Origin: Catonia carolina
Lineage: Eukaryota; Arthropoda; Insecta; Hemiptera; Achilidae
NCBI GenBank assembly: GCA_035578175.1
Contig: JAQMRL010000005.1
Coordinates: 56,463,722-56,527,721, forward strand
Reading direction: 5' to 3'
Length of the DNA: 64,000 nucleotides
The notes under the pieces were generated by a model. It saw nothing but the letters and a program-made list of their open reading frames with translations. It was not told the DNA's origin and did not search any database. A program made the position numbers and the translations under genes. This document shows, piece by piece, positions 32,965-43,984 of the stretch. Each line of letters starts with the position of its first letter. The first letter of the stretch is position 1.

Positions 32965-33412
32965 CCTACTCTTTTAGGAAGTATCAAATGACATTATTTT
33001 TGTTTCCTAATTCAAACTTTGATTTCTTGACTTCCGGTTTTTGATCAATTCCGGTCAAAACCGGATATCCAAACCCCAATGATTTATGTATCTACTCTTT
33101 AAGATAATTGAATGACACTAGTTTTGTTTCTTAATTCCGACTTTGATTTCTTGACTTTCGGTTTTGGGCAACTTCCGGTTGAAACTGGAACTTCAAACTT
33201 AATTCAGGCCCACTAACTTTTTGTGTATATTACTAATCCGAAAACCGTTTGTAGCTATCTTTTATAGTTTTTCACTTTGATTTTTTGACTTCCCGTTTAG
33301 GGCCACTCCGGTCAAAACCGGAACTTCAAACCCAATTAGGCTAATTAACTTTTTGTGTAGATTCCGAATCCGAAAACTGTGTGTTGCCATCTTTTGTAGT
33401 TTCTGACATCTA
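32965..33412. repeat. ~130-bp tandem repeat, about 3.4 units
   Basis: Units at 32965-33090, 33091-33227, 33228-33359 and a partial 33360-33412. Each full unit has TTTGATTT-TTGACTT-C-GTTT, a TCCGGTCAAAACCGGA-type inverted repeat, AACTTCAAAC and a TTTTTGTGTA end. Unit lengths vary (126, 137, 132), so it is an old minisatellite. Confidence 0.8.
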
Positions 33413-34120
33413 GGTGTGACGGACGGACAAAGGAAAATGATGACAATTTAAAAACTTTTTGCTACCAAAAATTCTTTGATATTACCTTCCAGTTTTGTAT
33501 TTTGTATTCTATCGAAAAAATCACACTATTGTGTGGTTTATTATAATTTTTAATTGATCAGATATAATTTATTTTAGTATTTTCTGTTAACTAATGATTC
33601 TATTTCTACTACCACGGTGAAGCTTTTCCCTTTTTCTTACTTTAATGAACTGCTTCATATTAAAAATATATCTTCGTTTTTCCATAAAGATCTAATTTAA
33701 TTTATAGATCTGTTTTTCAATATACATTTTCTTCACTTTATTTTAGTGAAATCTTACATTTTTGTAACATTTTAACGCAACCAGCAGTTCTAATGTCAAT
33801 ATTGTTATTAAAATATTATTTTATCTTTTTTCAAATAACTTTTTTTTCAATGCATAATCTGTTAAATAACAATAAATGCAACTTATCAATTAGATTTAAC
33901 TCATGAAAAAATTACAACCCACTGGTGTAATTAACAAATTACATTACATTAAAATCTAAATTGCATTAAAAACAAATTACATAACATTAAAACATGTTAT
34001 ACTGTTCTTAAATATTATTTACAAACAAAATGAGATAGTGTTTTGTTTAGAAAAAAATAAAATAAAAAAATAACCGAAACCTCCTTTAAAACGAAAAAAC
34101 AAAATGAGAAGTAATAAATA
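33413..34120. other. AT-rich, no gene seen
   Basis: ACATTAAAA/CAAATTACA words recur loosely at 33935-34005; otherwise nothing. Confidence 0.45.
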
Positions 34121-34683
34121 ATGATCACATGATTTCGAAATACGTGGACACCGAACTTTACTGGAGGTAATTAAAAATGTAATTTTATCTTCTGAGTGAA
34201 AAAATGGCCCAGTTGCAATCCCTAAAGATGAGTCATAAAAGTCCTCTATTCCGTTACCTTTACAGTCTAAATAAGTTGTATTGTAAATGAGGAATTTGTG
34301 TGATAATACATTAACTGTGAAAGTATGTGTTTAATTTTTTGTTTCGTTTGTGTAGTCTAACATTACGATGTTAAGGTATCTGTAAAATGTTTTCAAATCA
34401 CATGATTTCATGATCACATGATTTCGAAATACGTGGACACCGAACTTTACTGGAGGTAATTAAAAGTATAATTTTATCTTCTGTGTGAAAAAATGGCCCA
34501 GTTGCAATCCCTAAAGATGAGTCATAAAAGTCCTCTATTCCGTTACCTTTACAGTCTAAATAAGTTGTATTGTAAATGAGGAATTTGTGTGATAATACAT
34601 TAACTGTGAAAGTATGTGTTTAATTTTTTGTTTAGTTTGTGTAGTCTAACATTACGATGTTAAGGTATCTGTAAAATGTTTTA
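34121..34683. repeat. 289-bp direct tandem duplication
   Basis: Copies 34121-34409 and 34410-34683 (slightly shorter) start ATGATCACATGATTTCGAAA and differ at only a handful of bases. The last 20 bp of the first copy also repeat the TCACATGATTTC word. A recent tandem duplication, possibly involving the 3' region of the adjacent jockey fragment. Confidence 0.9.
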
Positions 34684-34689
34684 TTGCTC

Positions 34690-35075
34690 AAGTATGTTGG
34701 ACAGCTTGAAATGATGCTAAAAATTTTGTTCTGGATGGCTGAATAAACCTTGTGTGAGATTTTTTTTATCTGCAGATTACTGAACCGTAGGTCTGAATAA
34801 TTAGAAGAAGTAAATTGTAACAGTATAGTTTGTAAGTGGTTGAAAGAGAAAATATATAGAAAAAACGAGTGAAGAGAGGTTTTTGTCGCGTATAAAGAGA
34901 TTTTCTTTTAAGTTGGGTATGGGTGTTACATTTCAGTTTACTGTTTAGTGTCAGTCTTAAGTATTTCACTATGGTTTTTTGTGGGATTGGTGTGTCTCTA
35001 CTTGGACACAAGTTTGTCGTGTGAGAAAAGTTCAACTTTTGTAGAAATTTAATTATGTTTATGTTTTTTAACACT
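34690..35075 (-). pseudogene. Jockey-like LINE C-terminal fragment
   Basis: The minus strand (ORF 34766-35074) reads TIVKYLRLTLNSKLKCNTHT, KLYCYNLLLLIIQTYGSVI and, after a stop, KKSHTRFIQPSRTKFL. This is the jockey pattern VKYLGxxLDxxLxWxxHI...LYxxLLxPIxTYGxxxWG...IQxxQxKxLR. 5'-truncated with one stop; no catalytic block. Confidence 0.7.
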
Positions 35076-35090
35076 AAATATTGTTTGATT

Positions 35091-35924
35091 CAGGTTTTGT
35101 TAATGTTTTTAGTAATTTAACTTTTACCTTCAACCTTAAATTTTATTCTATCGAATAAGGTTGCTAACCGGTTTTATTTTTAATGTGTTGAAAATCTAAT
35201 TAAGATTTTTCAAATTTTAACTAAGTGACTCTACTTAAAATCCTTTTTAAAACTATAAAAATGGTGGAGTGAAAGATAATCCTAATATTATAAATAAGTA
35301 TTAAGGAATTTAATAACAACTAAATTGTTCATAAGTTCGGCGAATAATGTTAAGTTCAAAGTAAGCCATAAGAAGCAAAGGAATTATACTTCACAGTTAA
35401 GTTCTGTACATGATTTTTGGTATGAGTTAAAGGAAGGAAAGATTTGAAAAGTTTTAGACATTTAAAGTTTAAAGTTGAAAGTTACAAGATGAAACAGATG
35501 GTTTCCAATTCCCTCAAGGTAATTAAGAATTTCTTAATTTTATAATTTTTAGTATGATTTTGAGTCATATTTCCAACTGATTTTAATGGTTCTGAGATAG
35601 TAACACGAAGAAAATGATGTTTCTCTCTCTAATGAAGAAAAACGAGGGAGATAAATAACTCAGTTACTACATGTTTTAAGGTTATTAAATTGAAGAAAAT
35701 CGTATCGACGAGATAACTAGTAGAAAAGTCAACTCTTACAATACCTCTAAATAGTTTTCTTTTCAAATGATCAATAAGGCGAACTTCAAGACCAAATATA
35801 TTTAATAAAAATGAACATGTATAAAAATATTTCGTTGTGTATGTTGCAAGTTGATTTTAGTAATAGACCTGATATTCTATTTTTTTAAATATTTTTCCAA
35901 GCATCGATTGTCTGTTCATGTTTT
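35091..35924. other. AT-rich, no gene seen
   Basis: About 830 bp; a loose AAGTTTAAAGTTGAAAGTTA simple repeat at 35463 is the only feature. Confidence 0.45.
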
Positions 35925-36345
35925 ACTTTCTCTTGTCTAAACGAATAGGCCTATATAGGAAGGAAAGTATTATTTCATGTCGATTTTTCGAAATCAAGTT
36001 TTCACTGAATGTACATGTTTTCAGACCTCCTGAACCCAAAAAACTTGTTTTTAGCGATTTGTCTGTGTGTGTGAGAGAGAGAATAAAATATCTCAAGAAT
36101 GGAACATTGTACGAAGTTGAAACTTAAAACTTAAGTTCGGTACTACTAGAGGACTACTAGACACAAACATTTTCATCAAAATCGGTCAAACGGAAGTAGC
36201 AGTTTGGTTGTATCATTTTTCAGTTTTTGCGATTTCCTCAAAAACGGGTAGTACGATTTTTTTTAAAATCGTTTTACTTACTATATTTTTTACGCTCTAC
36301 AAGATAGGGTAGATCCCATATCTGCTAAAATTCTTGGTGAGGTGG
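35925..36345 (-). repeat. Dispersed repeat family A, copy 4 (inverted, long)
   Basis: Minus-strand match to 62990-63390 including TTTACTTTCTCTTGT at the end, GAACCCAAAAAACTTGTTTT, a TGTGTGTGTGAGAGAGAG microsatellite, CTCAAGAATGGAACAT and AAATCGGTCAAACGGAAGTA. Same length class as copy 5. Confidence 0.75.
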
Positions 36346-37268
36346 TGCTTTCGTAGAAAAATTGTTTTTTTAAGATCGCGGCCTTAATATGCATTTTAGG
36401 GCAAAAGTATATGTAATGAAAGTAGTAGACAATTAAAAAACATACAACTTTTATATCAATATTTCTTTGTGCAACGCTTAGTTTAGTGGTAATTAGTGAT
36501 TTCCTGATTTTCCATGAACATTTGTAAAAAATGCACGACAAAAGTGTAAAATCAAATCACCTGTAATTGTATTGTTTTTAATTAAATAGTGCATTTATTT
36601 AATATTTTTAAAGTACAAGTGTATCGTGTTACATTAAATTAATTTAAAATATTAAACTATTATGCAAAAAATTGAAAAAATAAATGCATAGATGCAGTAC
36701 TGAAGTAGTTTTTATAAGGCTGTAAGTATTTAAAAGTAACATTTTGTTGAAGCAAAAAAATGAAATATAAAAACACGGTGGACAAGAAAATGAAAGCGAA
36801 CAAATGGACTTGGTAAAGTAAAAAATGTCAAAAGTGTCCGAACGAAAAGTAAAACAGTGTTAAGCTTTTCACTTCATGCGTTTTCCATCTATGAAATTCT
36901 CTCTTGGGATTGTGACAGCTATTTCAGTGTTTTTGGATCGTGTAGGGTACGTTTTGTTGGAGCTATTCTGTTATTGCTTATATACTGAAACATATGTGAC
37001 GGACTTTCTTCTGAATTTTCTTTTAAAAATGTATGGGTAAATACACATCATACATGTTGTATTTAATGTAGTACTATTTTGTAATCAATCATACTATTGT
37101 CAACATTGAGTCATCTCTAGTTTATTTTAATAAATGACATTATAATCATATCTTTACAAAAGGAATTACATTCAAAAAAAAAGGAACGTAATTTTTTTGG
37201 AAACTTGCAAACAAATTTACGTTTAACTGTAAATGGTTTTACACAAACAGATGCTTATTATACCATAA
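36346..37268. other. AT-rich, no gene seen
   Basis: About 920 bp; ORF 36290-36541 (minus) overlaps the repeat edge and has no motif. Confidence 0.5.
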
Positions 37269-37270
37269 TA

Positions 37271-38196
37271 CGAGGTGTGGGTATTATATAATGAGCCTGA
37301 CGTTGTAAAAAATTTTTTTTTATACATAATCACTTATTGTCACCTTCCATATACACTCCTTCTCTATCCCTACAATGCTCCATGCGAATTTTTCATTGTT
37401 GAAAACAGTGCTGGAAGTCATCTTCTGTCAGCTCCTTCAGGACACGTGCCGCTTTCACTTTTACAGCTTTTACAGACTCAAATCTTGTCCCTTTTAATGC
37501 AGATTTCACCTTACGGAAGAGGTAGAAGTCACATGGTGCAAGATCTGATGAATAAGGTGGATGTTCTAACATTGAGATGGTGTACTTGGCTAGTAACCTC
37601 TTGACAGGTATCGCGGAATGAGCTGGCGAATTGTCTTGGTGGAGAACCCATGATTTGTCCTTCCACATTTCGGGGCTCATTACTCTTTGACATACTTTAG
37701 AAAGTACCTCAAGGTAGTATTATTGATTAATTATTTGACCTTCAGAAACCCAGTGAAGGTAAACAATCCCATGGATATAAAAAAAAAACAATCATCATTG
37801 CTTTAAATTTTGACAGCTCATTCGAGCTTTTTTGGCTCTCGCTGAAGTTCGGGCTCTTCCAGTGCATGGTTTGGCGTTTCGTTTCCGGATTATAAGTAAA
37901 AAACCACGTTTCGTCAAATGTTACTACCGTTTAAAAAAATATGGGTCATTTTCAATCGCGTACAAAGTGTCAGTACAAAAATATTTGCAAGCTTCATTTC
38001 AAACATTTTTGATTGGCACCTGTTCTGAAGGAGCTGACAGAAGATGACTTCCAGCATTGTTTCCAACAATGGAAAATTCGCATGAAGCGTTGTAGGGATA
38101 GAGAAGGAGTGTATATTGAAGGTGGCAATAAGTGATTACGTATAAAATTAAAATAAAATTTTTACGTCAGTCTTGTTATTTAATAGTGACATTTCG
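37271..38196 (-). mobile_element. Palindromic-ended mariner derivative, copy 1
   Basis: A 926-bp element between TA dinucleotides (37269-37270; 38197-38198). Outer ends CGAGGTGTGGGTATTATATA and, inverted, CGAAATGTCACTATTAAATA are diverged TIRs. The inverted similarity does not stop at the TIR. About 37330-37455 and 38020-38140 are inverted copies of the 3' end of the transposase gene (minus-strand LKELTEDDFQHCFQQ on the left, the same words on the plus strand on the right). The N-terminal coding half is absent and replaced by this inverted 3' end. The copy at 57137 has the same arrangement. Confidence 0.8.
37393..37990 (-). pseudogene. Mariner DD34D transposase remnant
   Basis: The open minus frame 37393-37680 has WVLHQDNSPAHSAIPVKRLL, then HPPYSSDLAPCDFYLFRKVK. 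The two Asp have 34 residues between them, the mariner spacing. Upstream in broken frames are TWFFTYNPE-like and KRQTMHWKSPNFSESQKSSN (first-Asp region, with the Asp not readable in frame). Codons for the N-terminal HTH part, roughly the first 130 residues, are missing. Inactive. Confidence 0.75.
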
Positions 38197-38198
38197 TA

Positions 38199-39157
38199 AA
38201 TCAAATCATGATAAAGTCGATCATTATCAAAAGTCGGACCGAGATACTTAACAGTGTATTTCCATGTGAGAAGTTGAGTGTATGTATATAGTTCTCCCTT
38301 AAAATAAATTTCTAAAATTAATATTTTATTTTTAATTTAAAAAGAATACAGTGTTTTTATGAAATTAAAGTTGTATAAACTAGACTAAAATCAATAGTTA
38401 ATATCAAACAGGAAATAAAGCAGTTGGAAAACAGCTAGAGAAAATTAAAATATCAAGGACGCTAATCGAAACGAAGTAAAGAAGCAAATAGTAACGTAGA
38501 TACTATTCAATAGCCTTCTAAGATCTGTAGATATATTTTCCCCTCTTTTCTTTTACAAAATGAGAACGAGATTACAAATTTCTCAAGTTATTTGTGAACT
38601 AATGGCGAAAGCAGATCTCGTAAGTTGAACCAATCGAAATAAAATATTCTGTGAACATAGACATTCTTTTCTTTTTATCAACTAGGATGAGAAGGCATAT
38701 TGAAAATTTAAAATTATCTTAATTAATCCGAAACCAGCTAATCGGAAATTAGTATAATCCGAAATTATCAATAATTTTTTTACTTACTTTTTACATAATA
38801 TAAACTTGTTTTTAAGTAACAACTGTGTAATTTGGAATGAAAAATTATTTTTTAGGTTTCTGAAGATAAAAATTAAATTTAAAAAAGTGATAAACAGTAC
38901 AGTTGAAAATAGAAAACGAATATTTAGAACTTCTTAATATAAATACTTACAATATAAACTTATAATTAAATACTTACAATATAAATCGCTTACTGGTAAA
39001 ACATTTCTTCTAGTTCTTTAAAAATTAAAAGAAATAATTCGATAAATCAAAATTAAAAACCATTTGGACATAGAAATACAACTTTGGGATACACCTGCAA
39101 ATTCAAAGATCGAGATCTTACAGCGATTCCAGTCAAAGAACATCAGATATAATGTCA
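38199..39157. other. AT-rich, no gene seen
   Basis: About 960 bp; a local TAAATACTTACAATATAAA duplication at 38940-38985 is the only repeat. Confidence 0.5.
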
Positions 39158-39168
39158 AATTATACCTT

Positions 39169-39350
39169 TTAATTTTTTTTTTTTTGGTTTAACGTCTGAC
39201 TCTTCTGCAATTACTGTTAATGTAGACGGTGAAGGATGAAATGACTGTTTGTAACTTTTGAAAATATGCCATGTCTGAATGGGATTCGAACCCAAGACCG
39301 CATGATGAGAGGCGAGCACGTTACCAACTACGCCAATACGGCCGGCTGTT
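39169..39350 (-). repeat. tRNA-derived SINE (family 1) with target duplication
   Basis: Minus-strand head near 39348: GCCGG, A box TTGGCGTAGTTGG, B box GGTTCGAATCC, both near-perfect polymerase III boxes, then a body ending in a poly(A) tail (plus-strand T13 at 39173). AATTATACCTT at 39158-39168 and again at 39351-39361 is an 11-bp target duplication, the mark of retroposition. Confidence 0.9.
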
Positions 39351-39425
39351 AATTATACCTTGGTTTAATATAAACAACACATTTATTTATAGAAATCTTA
39401 ACTAAAACACAGTGAAACAAAATTT

Positions 39426-39642
39426 CAAAGCCGGCCGCATTGGCGTAGTTGGTAACGTGCTTACCTCTCATCATGCGGTCTTTGGTTCGAATCCCACTAA
39501 GACACGGTATTTTCATACGTTACAAAAAAATAATTTCATCATTCATAGTTATAACCCAACGTCGTCGCTAATGACCACAGTAAATGTCACCGCTGATGAC
39601 CACAGATATGACGTTAAATAAACAAAGAAAATATATTTTTTT
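39426..39642 (+). repeat. tRNA-derived SINE (family 1), opposite orientation
   Basis: Same family, head at 39430: A box TTGGCGTAGTTGG, B box GGTTCGAATCC, body ending GACGTTAAATAAACAAAGAAAA. CAAAATTT at 39418-39425 and 39643-39650 is a probable 8-bp target duplication. It lies head-to-head with the copy at 39169. The 69-aa ORF here is SINE sequence, not a gene. Confidence 0.85.
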
Positions 39643-39650
39643 CAAAATTT

Positions 39651-40796
39651 AGTATTAATTATTTGTACAGACTTCAAAAACATAAAAGCTTATTAACAAT
39701 AAATTTTATTAGAAAATAGTGTAAATTTACATTTAACGTTGATATTTGATTCTTTCGACTTGTCTTATCGATATTGTAATCAAAATTCAGCATATTTTAC
39801 TGTATTTTATTCATTAATTTGATTTATTAAATTTTTATTAATAATTTTTTTAAATACTTTTTATTGATAATGTATAAATATATATATAGGCCCTAAATAC
39901 TTTTTTATAGATATCACAGAGGTCAAACATCGATCGATGTCTAACTTCCTTTATTATTTTCAATTTTCTGCCAGAAATAATTATTTGTAGTTAAAAAACA
40001 GATTATAATGTAACAGGATTTAAAACTGAAATAATATTCCAATTTTTTTGGTTAAGCCAAAGGTACCGGTTCCAATTAGTTCGGATACTAGCAGTTCAAC
40101 TGCAAATAATTTAACACAACACGTGCCTGTTCTGGACATATTTTTAATTATATCTCTTTTATTTACATTTTACAAAATTTTTAAAAATCTGCCTTGAGCG
40201 CCGATGCATGTCTATTTAAAATAATTGTTCATAATTTCAATTAACTAATAATAAATAATAAAAATATCTTTATTTTTCCTCATAAAAATATAAAATTTAT
40301 ATTTAAATCATTATTTTTATAAACGTATAAATCTGTATTAAAACTCTCATTTTATTTTTCAAGGTGGAAAGGAAAATACTATATAAATTTATTTTTAAAG
40401 CCCATGAATCAGGATTTGAATAAATACTTAATTCGCTAATGTTTTAAACTACTTAGATTAACACAAAAATATGGTAAGTTAGTTTACAATTTATTTTGTG
40501 TTGTACTGTCTACCACTCCCTAATGTCCTTCCAACACTTTATTGACCCATTTTTGTATTTAATCACTAAATTATGTTTAACTTTGTTCTGTTATAACAGA
40601 ATAATAGTTAACAGTTATGATAGTATACTATTAGCACGTTATATAATTTTGGGTAGAAATTAGAGTAACGTCTCTCATAGATAAAGAGATTCTTGTTTTT
40701 TTTTTTTTTTTGGAAGGTGCCAGGTGTCTGTTTCTTGTGTCGTCAACTACGTGACTTGTAACTTTGTGAACAAATCCGAATAAAAATCCAGATTAT
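39651..40796. other. AT-rich, no gene seen
   Basis: About 1.15 kb, among the most AT-rich stretches; T16-type run at 40696-40711. Confidence 0.5.
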
Positions 40797-40805
40797 TAAG
40801 AAAGT

Positions 40806-41133
40806 ACCCACCGGGTTGGTCTAGAGGTAAATTCGTCGCAGTGAGTTAGCTGTTTAACAGCTGATTCTAAGAGACGAAGGTTCCTGGTTCAAATCCTAGT
40901 AAAGGTAGTTACTTCTATACAGATTTGAATACTGGACAGTGGTTACCGGTGTACTTTGATGGTTGGGGTTCAATTAAACATCTCTCTCAGGAATAGTCGG
41001 CCTGAGTCTGTACATGACCACACCTCATTTACACGTCATACACATCATTCTCATCTCATTGGGTAATGGGGTTGCTTATTGTTCTAACTTGAACAGATTG
41101 CAACGTAAACACATTAGGGAATAAAAAATAAAA
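40806..41133 (+). repeat. tRNA-derived SINE (family 2), full length
   Basis: A box TTGGTCTAGAGG and B box TGGTTCAAATCC about 50 nt apart, then a body with GGTTACCGGTGTACTTTGAT, GGGGTTCAATT and GGCCTGAGTCTGTACA, ending in an A-rich AATAAAAAATAAAA. TAAGAAAGT at 40797-40805 and 41134-41142 is a 9-bp target duplication. A truncated relative lies at 56110. Confidence 0.85.
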
Positions 41134-41439
41134 TAAGAAAGTTTATCATAGAGCATGAGGAATGTGCAATTGTCAAATACAAGATTAAAGTTTATGAATT
41201 TTTGTCAATCGTTCCCCGTCTACGTAACTACTAACACTCCGTCTACTACTAACGTCTCCGTAACACTGTAGTTTTAAGTGACTACAGTAAAACCCCGCTG
41301 AACCGATTAGTATGTATAAATAAAAATACAGCAATTTGAAACGAAAAAATATCGTATTTTATTAACATTACAGTATTTACAGTGTTTTAAACGTCTAAGA
41401 TTTTTGATTAAAACTGTTTTTGTGGCAATACCATGCCAT

Positions 41440-41590
41440 CTGGTCCAACCAATTATTTTACATGCCAGCACACAGACTTCATCTGCGAGGATGGAAATAT
41501 AAACCTAGAGGGAAGCGAGGCTTGGGAAAACCTAAAAAGAGATGGATGCCGAAACAAGCCGTTGAGCCTAATCCTTGATAGATTATAATG
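41440..41590 (+). pseudogene. LINE 3'-end scrap (family L3)
   Basis: One frame reads MPAHRLHLRGWKYKPRGKRG, then LGKPKKRWMPKQAVEPNP and a stop, the last ~40 codons of a LINE. Nearly the same text ends the fragment at 23630. Confidence 0.7.
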
Positions 41591-41695
41591 AAGTACATCT
41601 GACGAAGAAGATTTCTCACGCTGTTCAACAAAAAGGTAGGTAACTTAAAATAAAATAAGAAAACGTACCAATTAGTAAATGGCTTCCAAAAATAC

Positions 41696-42474
41696 TGTAA
41701 CAAGATCGAGAAAAGACGGGATCGCTCACGAATCTTCCAGAATTCCATTCATAAACATAGTTAAGAAATAATAAAATAACAATAACTTACACAATAAGAT
41801 CAGTTTTGTAAATGACATTTGTAACCATAAAAGTGTCCATTCATAAGGGTTGAAATAACTATCATAAAGTTCAGGTATACTATTGTGTACAGCTATTTTT
41901 ATGAAGTTGTTTATGAGGTTGTTTACGTTTCTATTTACAATAGTTGACTTGTTAACAAAGGGATTTTTCTAGCATTCATTAATAAAGAGTTATTGTTGTA
42001 CTTGAGTGGAATTCTCTACTTTGTTCTGGAACGATCTTTGTGAATGATAATAAAAGGAGGCCCCCGGGCGGCGGTCCAGTCAGTATTCGTGTGATCTTTG
42101 CCGAGAGATTATTGGGGTGTGTATTTACAGGTTACTCATCCGAGTATTGTATCCGAGTAAGATTGTTGTACCGTCTCTTTGTTGTGTGTGTATTGTGGGG
42201 TTGATGTGTAGTTTTGTGAATTCAGTTTGTGTTGTGTGTTGGTGTGGTCTATGGGGGTGATTGTAAGTGGGCTAAGTGGGTTATTAAGTTATTTATTGTT
42301 GTTATTTAGTTTGGGTGAATTATTAAATCATTTATTGTGTTGTTTAGTTACAATTGGTTTAATCATTTATTTTTTAATCTTTTGGTCTAATAGGTGTTTT
42401 TAATTTGTAAACTTTAGCGTGTTGATTGTTTAATGGCCTGGATCCCAAAGCGGACCTTGGCAATAGGTGTCACA
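41696..42474 (+). repeat. 5' LTR
   Basis: Begins TGTAACAAGATCGAG and ends AATAGGTGTCACA (TG...CA). Differences from the 3' LTR seen by eye: T/G near 41818, C/T and T/G near 42345-42370, A/G near 42448. The last 300 bp are G/T-rich. Confidence 0.95.
42048..42084 (+). promoter_or_regulatory. LTR core promoter: TATA-like and arthropod initiator
   Basis: TAATAAAAGG (42048-42057) lies about 31 bp before TCAGT (42080-42084), the arthropod initiator consensus, putting the U3/R boundary near A42082. The same pair recurs in the 3' LTR around 47864-47900. Confidence 0.6.
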
Positions 42475-42475
42475 T

Positions 42476-42493
42476 TGGTGTCAGAAGTGCGGG
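42476..42493 (+). promoter_or_regulatory. Primer-binding site, tRNA-Leu-like
   Basis: TGGTGTCAGAAGTGCGGG, one base after the LTR, is complementary to a tRNA 3' end; the TGGTGTCAG-AGTG pattern fits tRNA-Leu best from memory. Would prime minus-strand DNA synthesis. Confidence 0.6.
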
Positions 42494-42757
42494 ATCTAGT
42501 GTTTTGGATAATTGTAAGTAAAATCTAAATTCAGTTAGGTGTTTTAAAATTATCGTATAGTAAATTAGTGTTGTGTTTTTTCTAAATTTAGCGTTTAAAG
42601 TTTTGTGTATGTAGTAAGTTTATTTAATCTGTAGAATCTCTTATCGTCGCTATAAAAATGTTTCATAAAATAGTTCTATTTTGCTTTCTGTAATTAAGTT
42701 TTGTGTCTGTACAAGTTACTATTTTTTGTAATTAATTGTAAATAATTGTTAGTCAAA
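42494..42757 (+). other. Untranslated leader of the gypsy element
   Basis: AT-rich 264 nt between PBS and gag; likely holds packaging signals but none can be read from sequence alone. Confidence 0.5.
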
Positions 42758-43984
42758 ATGGCGAAATCTGTAGACATGACTTTATTAATGCAAATGTTAA
42801 ATGAAATTAAGGCAAGCAATGAAAAAACCAATAATAACGTACAAGAAACCAATAACAAAATACAGGCAATTAAAGATGAATTCAAATCTGGAAATGAGGA
42901 AACAAATAATCATATACATTCAATTAATCATAAAATACAAGCAATTGATGATAAAATTCAGTCAGGTAACGATGAGATAAAGACAGAGTTAAAAGTAGAG
43001 TTAGGAAAAATTAGAGATAATGTAGATAGTTTAAATAATAGGGTAGATTCAGTAGAGTTTAAGTTACAAGAAAATGTAGAATTTGTAGAATCTAAGTTAG
43101 AAGAAAATGTTAATGAAGTTAGAAATAGTGTTGTAAAATTTGTAGAATCTAGGTTAGAAGAAGTAGATAAGGCTATAGATATTAGGTTTAAGGACATTAT
43201 TAAAACAGTGAAATCAAATGAAAATCGCGGCCCGGTAATTCACGCCGACAGTACATCGTCCGGGCGCGGAATTAGTGTGAAAGCGCCGAAATTTGACGGA
43301 AGTTCTTCGTGGCAAGTCTTTCGACGACAGTTCGAGGCAGCGGCCGATTTCAACACGTGGTCACCGGCAGAGAAAACAACGGTACTGATGACTTCGCTAC
43401 AGGGCCAGGCAGCGGAAGTTCTACGCGCTGTACCGGCGACCGCAGGGTACGAAGAAATCGTCGCAGCACTAGAAGGGCGATACGGCGAGCATAACTTGGC
43501 GGCCATCTACAAGTGTGAGTTACGCGGACGAAGACAGAAGCCGGGCGAAACCTTGCAAGAATTCGCCCTGGATATTGAACAACTCGCGCAGAAGGCTTTT
43601 CCAGAACAGCCTGTCGGGTTTATCCAGGAAGAAGCGGCGCAGTGTTTCGGCAATGGGGTTTGAGACGCCGAAATGAAGAAACACCTGATTCTCCAGGGCC
43701 ATAAGACACTCAGTGAGGCTCTCACCCAGGTCCTGCGTATAGAAGCTGTCACCGCATCTACCGACACACCGGCGAAAGTACGGAGGGTGACTGCCGACGA
43801 ATACAACGGCTCAAATAGATTTGAAGCCCGGCCTAACCGAAGCACGCCGGGTCAAAACCATCGACGGACACCGACCAGCGAAAAGCAGCTGTGCTGGCAA
43901 TGTGGAAAGCCAGGCCACTTTAGAAGGAACTGCGGAGAAAATAAGCCGACATCCGACCAGGGAAACGACGAAACGCCGGCGTAA
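42758..43984 (+). pseudogene. gag: gag with in-frame TGA
   Basis: Structural protein of the retrotransposon particle. The frame can open at 42746; MAKSVDMT at 42758 looks like the natural start. Residues 1-155 are a coiled-coil-like region rich in Asn/Glu/Lys with heptads (IQAIDDKIQSGNDEIK, VDSLNNRVDSVEFKLQ). From about 43223 follows a capsid-type domain (FDGSSSWQVFRRQFEAAADF, EVLRAVPA, LEGRYGEHNLAAIYKCELRG). The nucleocapsid CCHC knuckle CWQCGKPGHFRRNC is at 43892-43933. TGA at 43661-43663 interrupts the frame between capsid and nucleocapsid; the same frame then continues to TAA 43982-43984. The AT-rich N-terminal third contrasts with the GC-rich remainder. Confidence 0.85.

Noticed and set aside
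39430..39500. tRNA gene
   Set aside because: A and B boxes are good, but the acceptor stem does not close and a SINE body with tail and target duplication follows.
43930..43950. Alternative slippery site in GGAGAAAATAAG
   Set aside because: Does not fit X XXY YYZ in the gag phase and lies before the pol-frame stop at about 43943.
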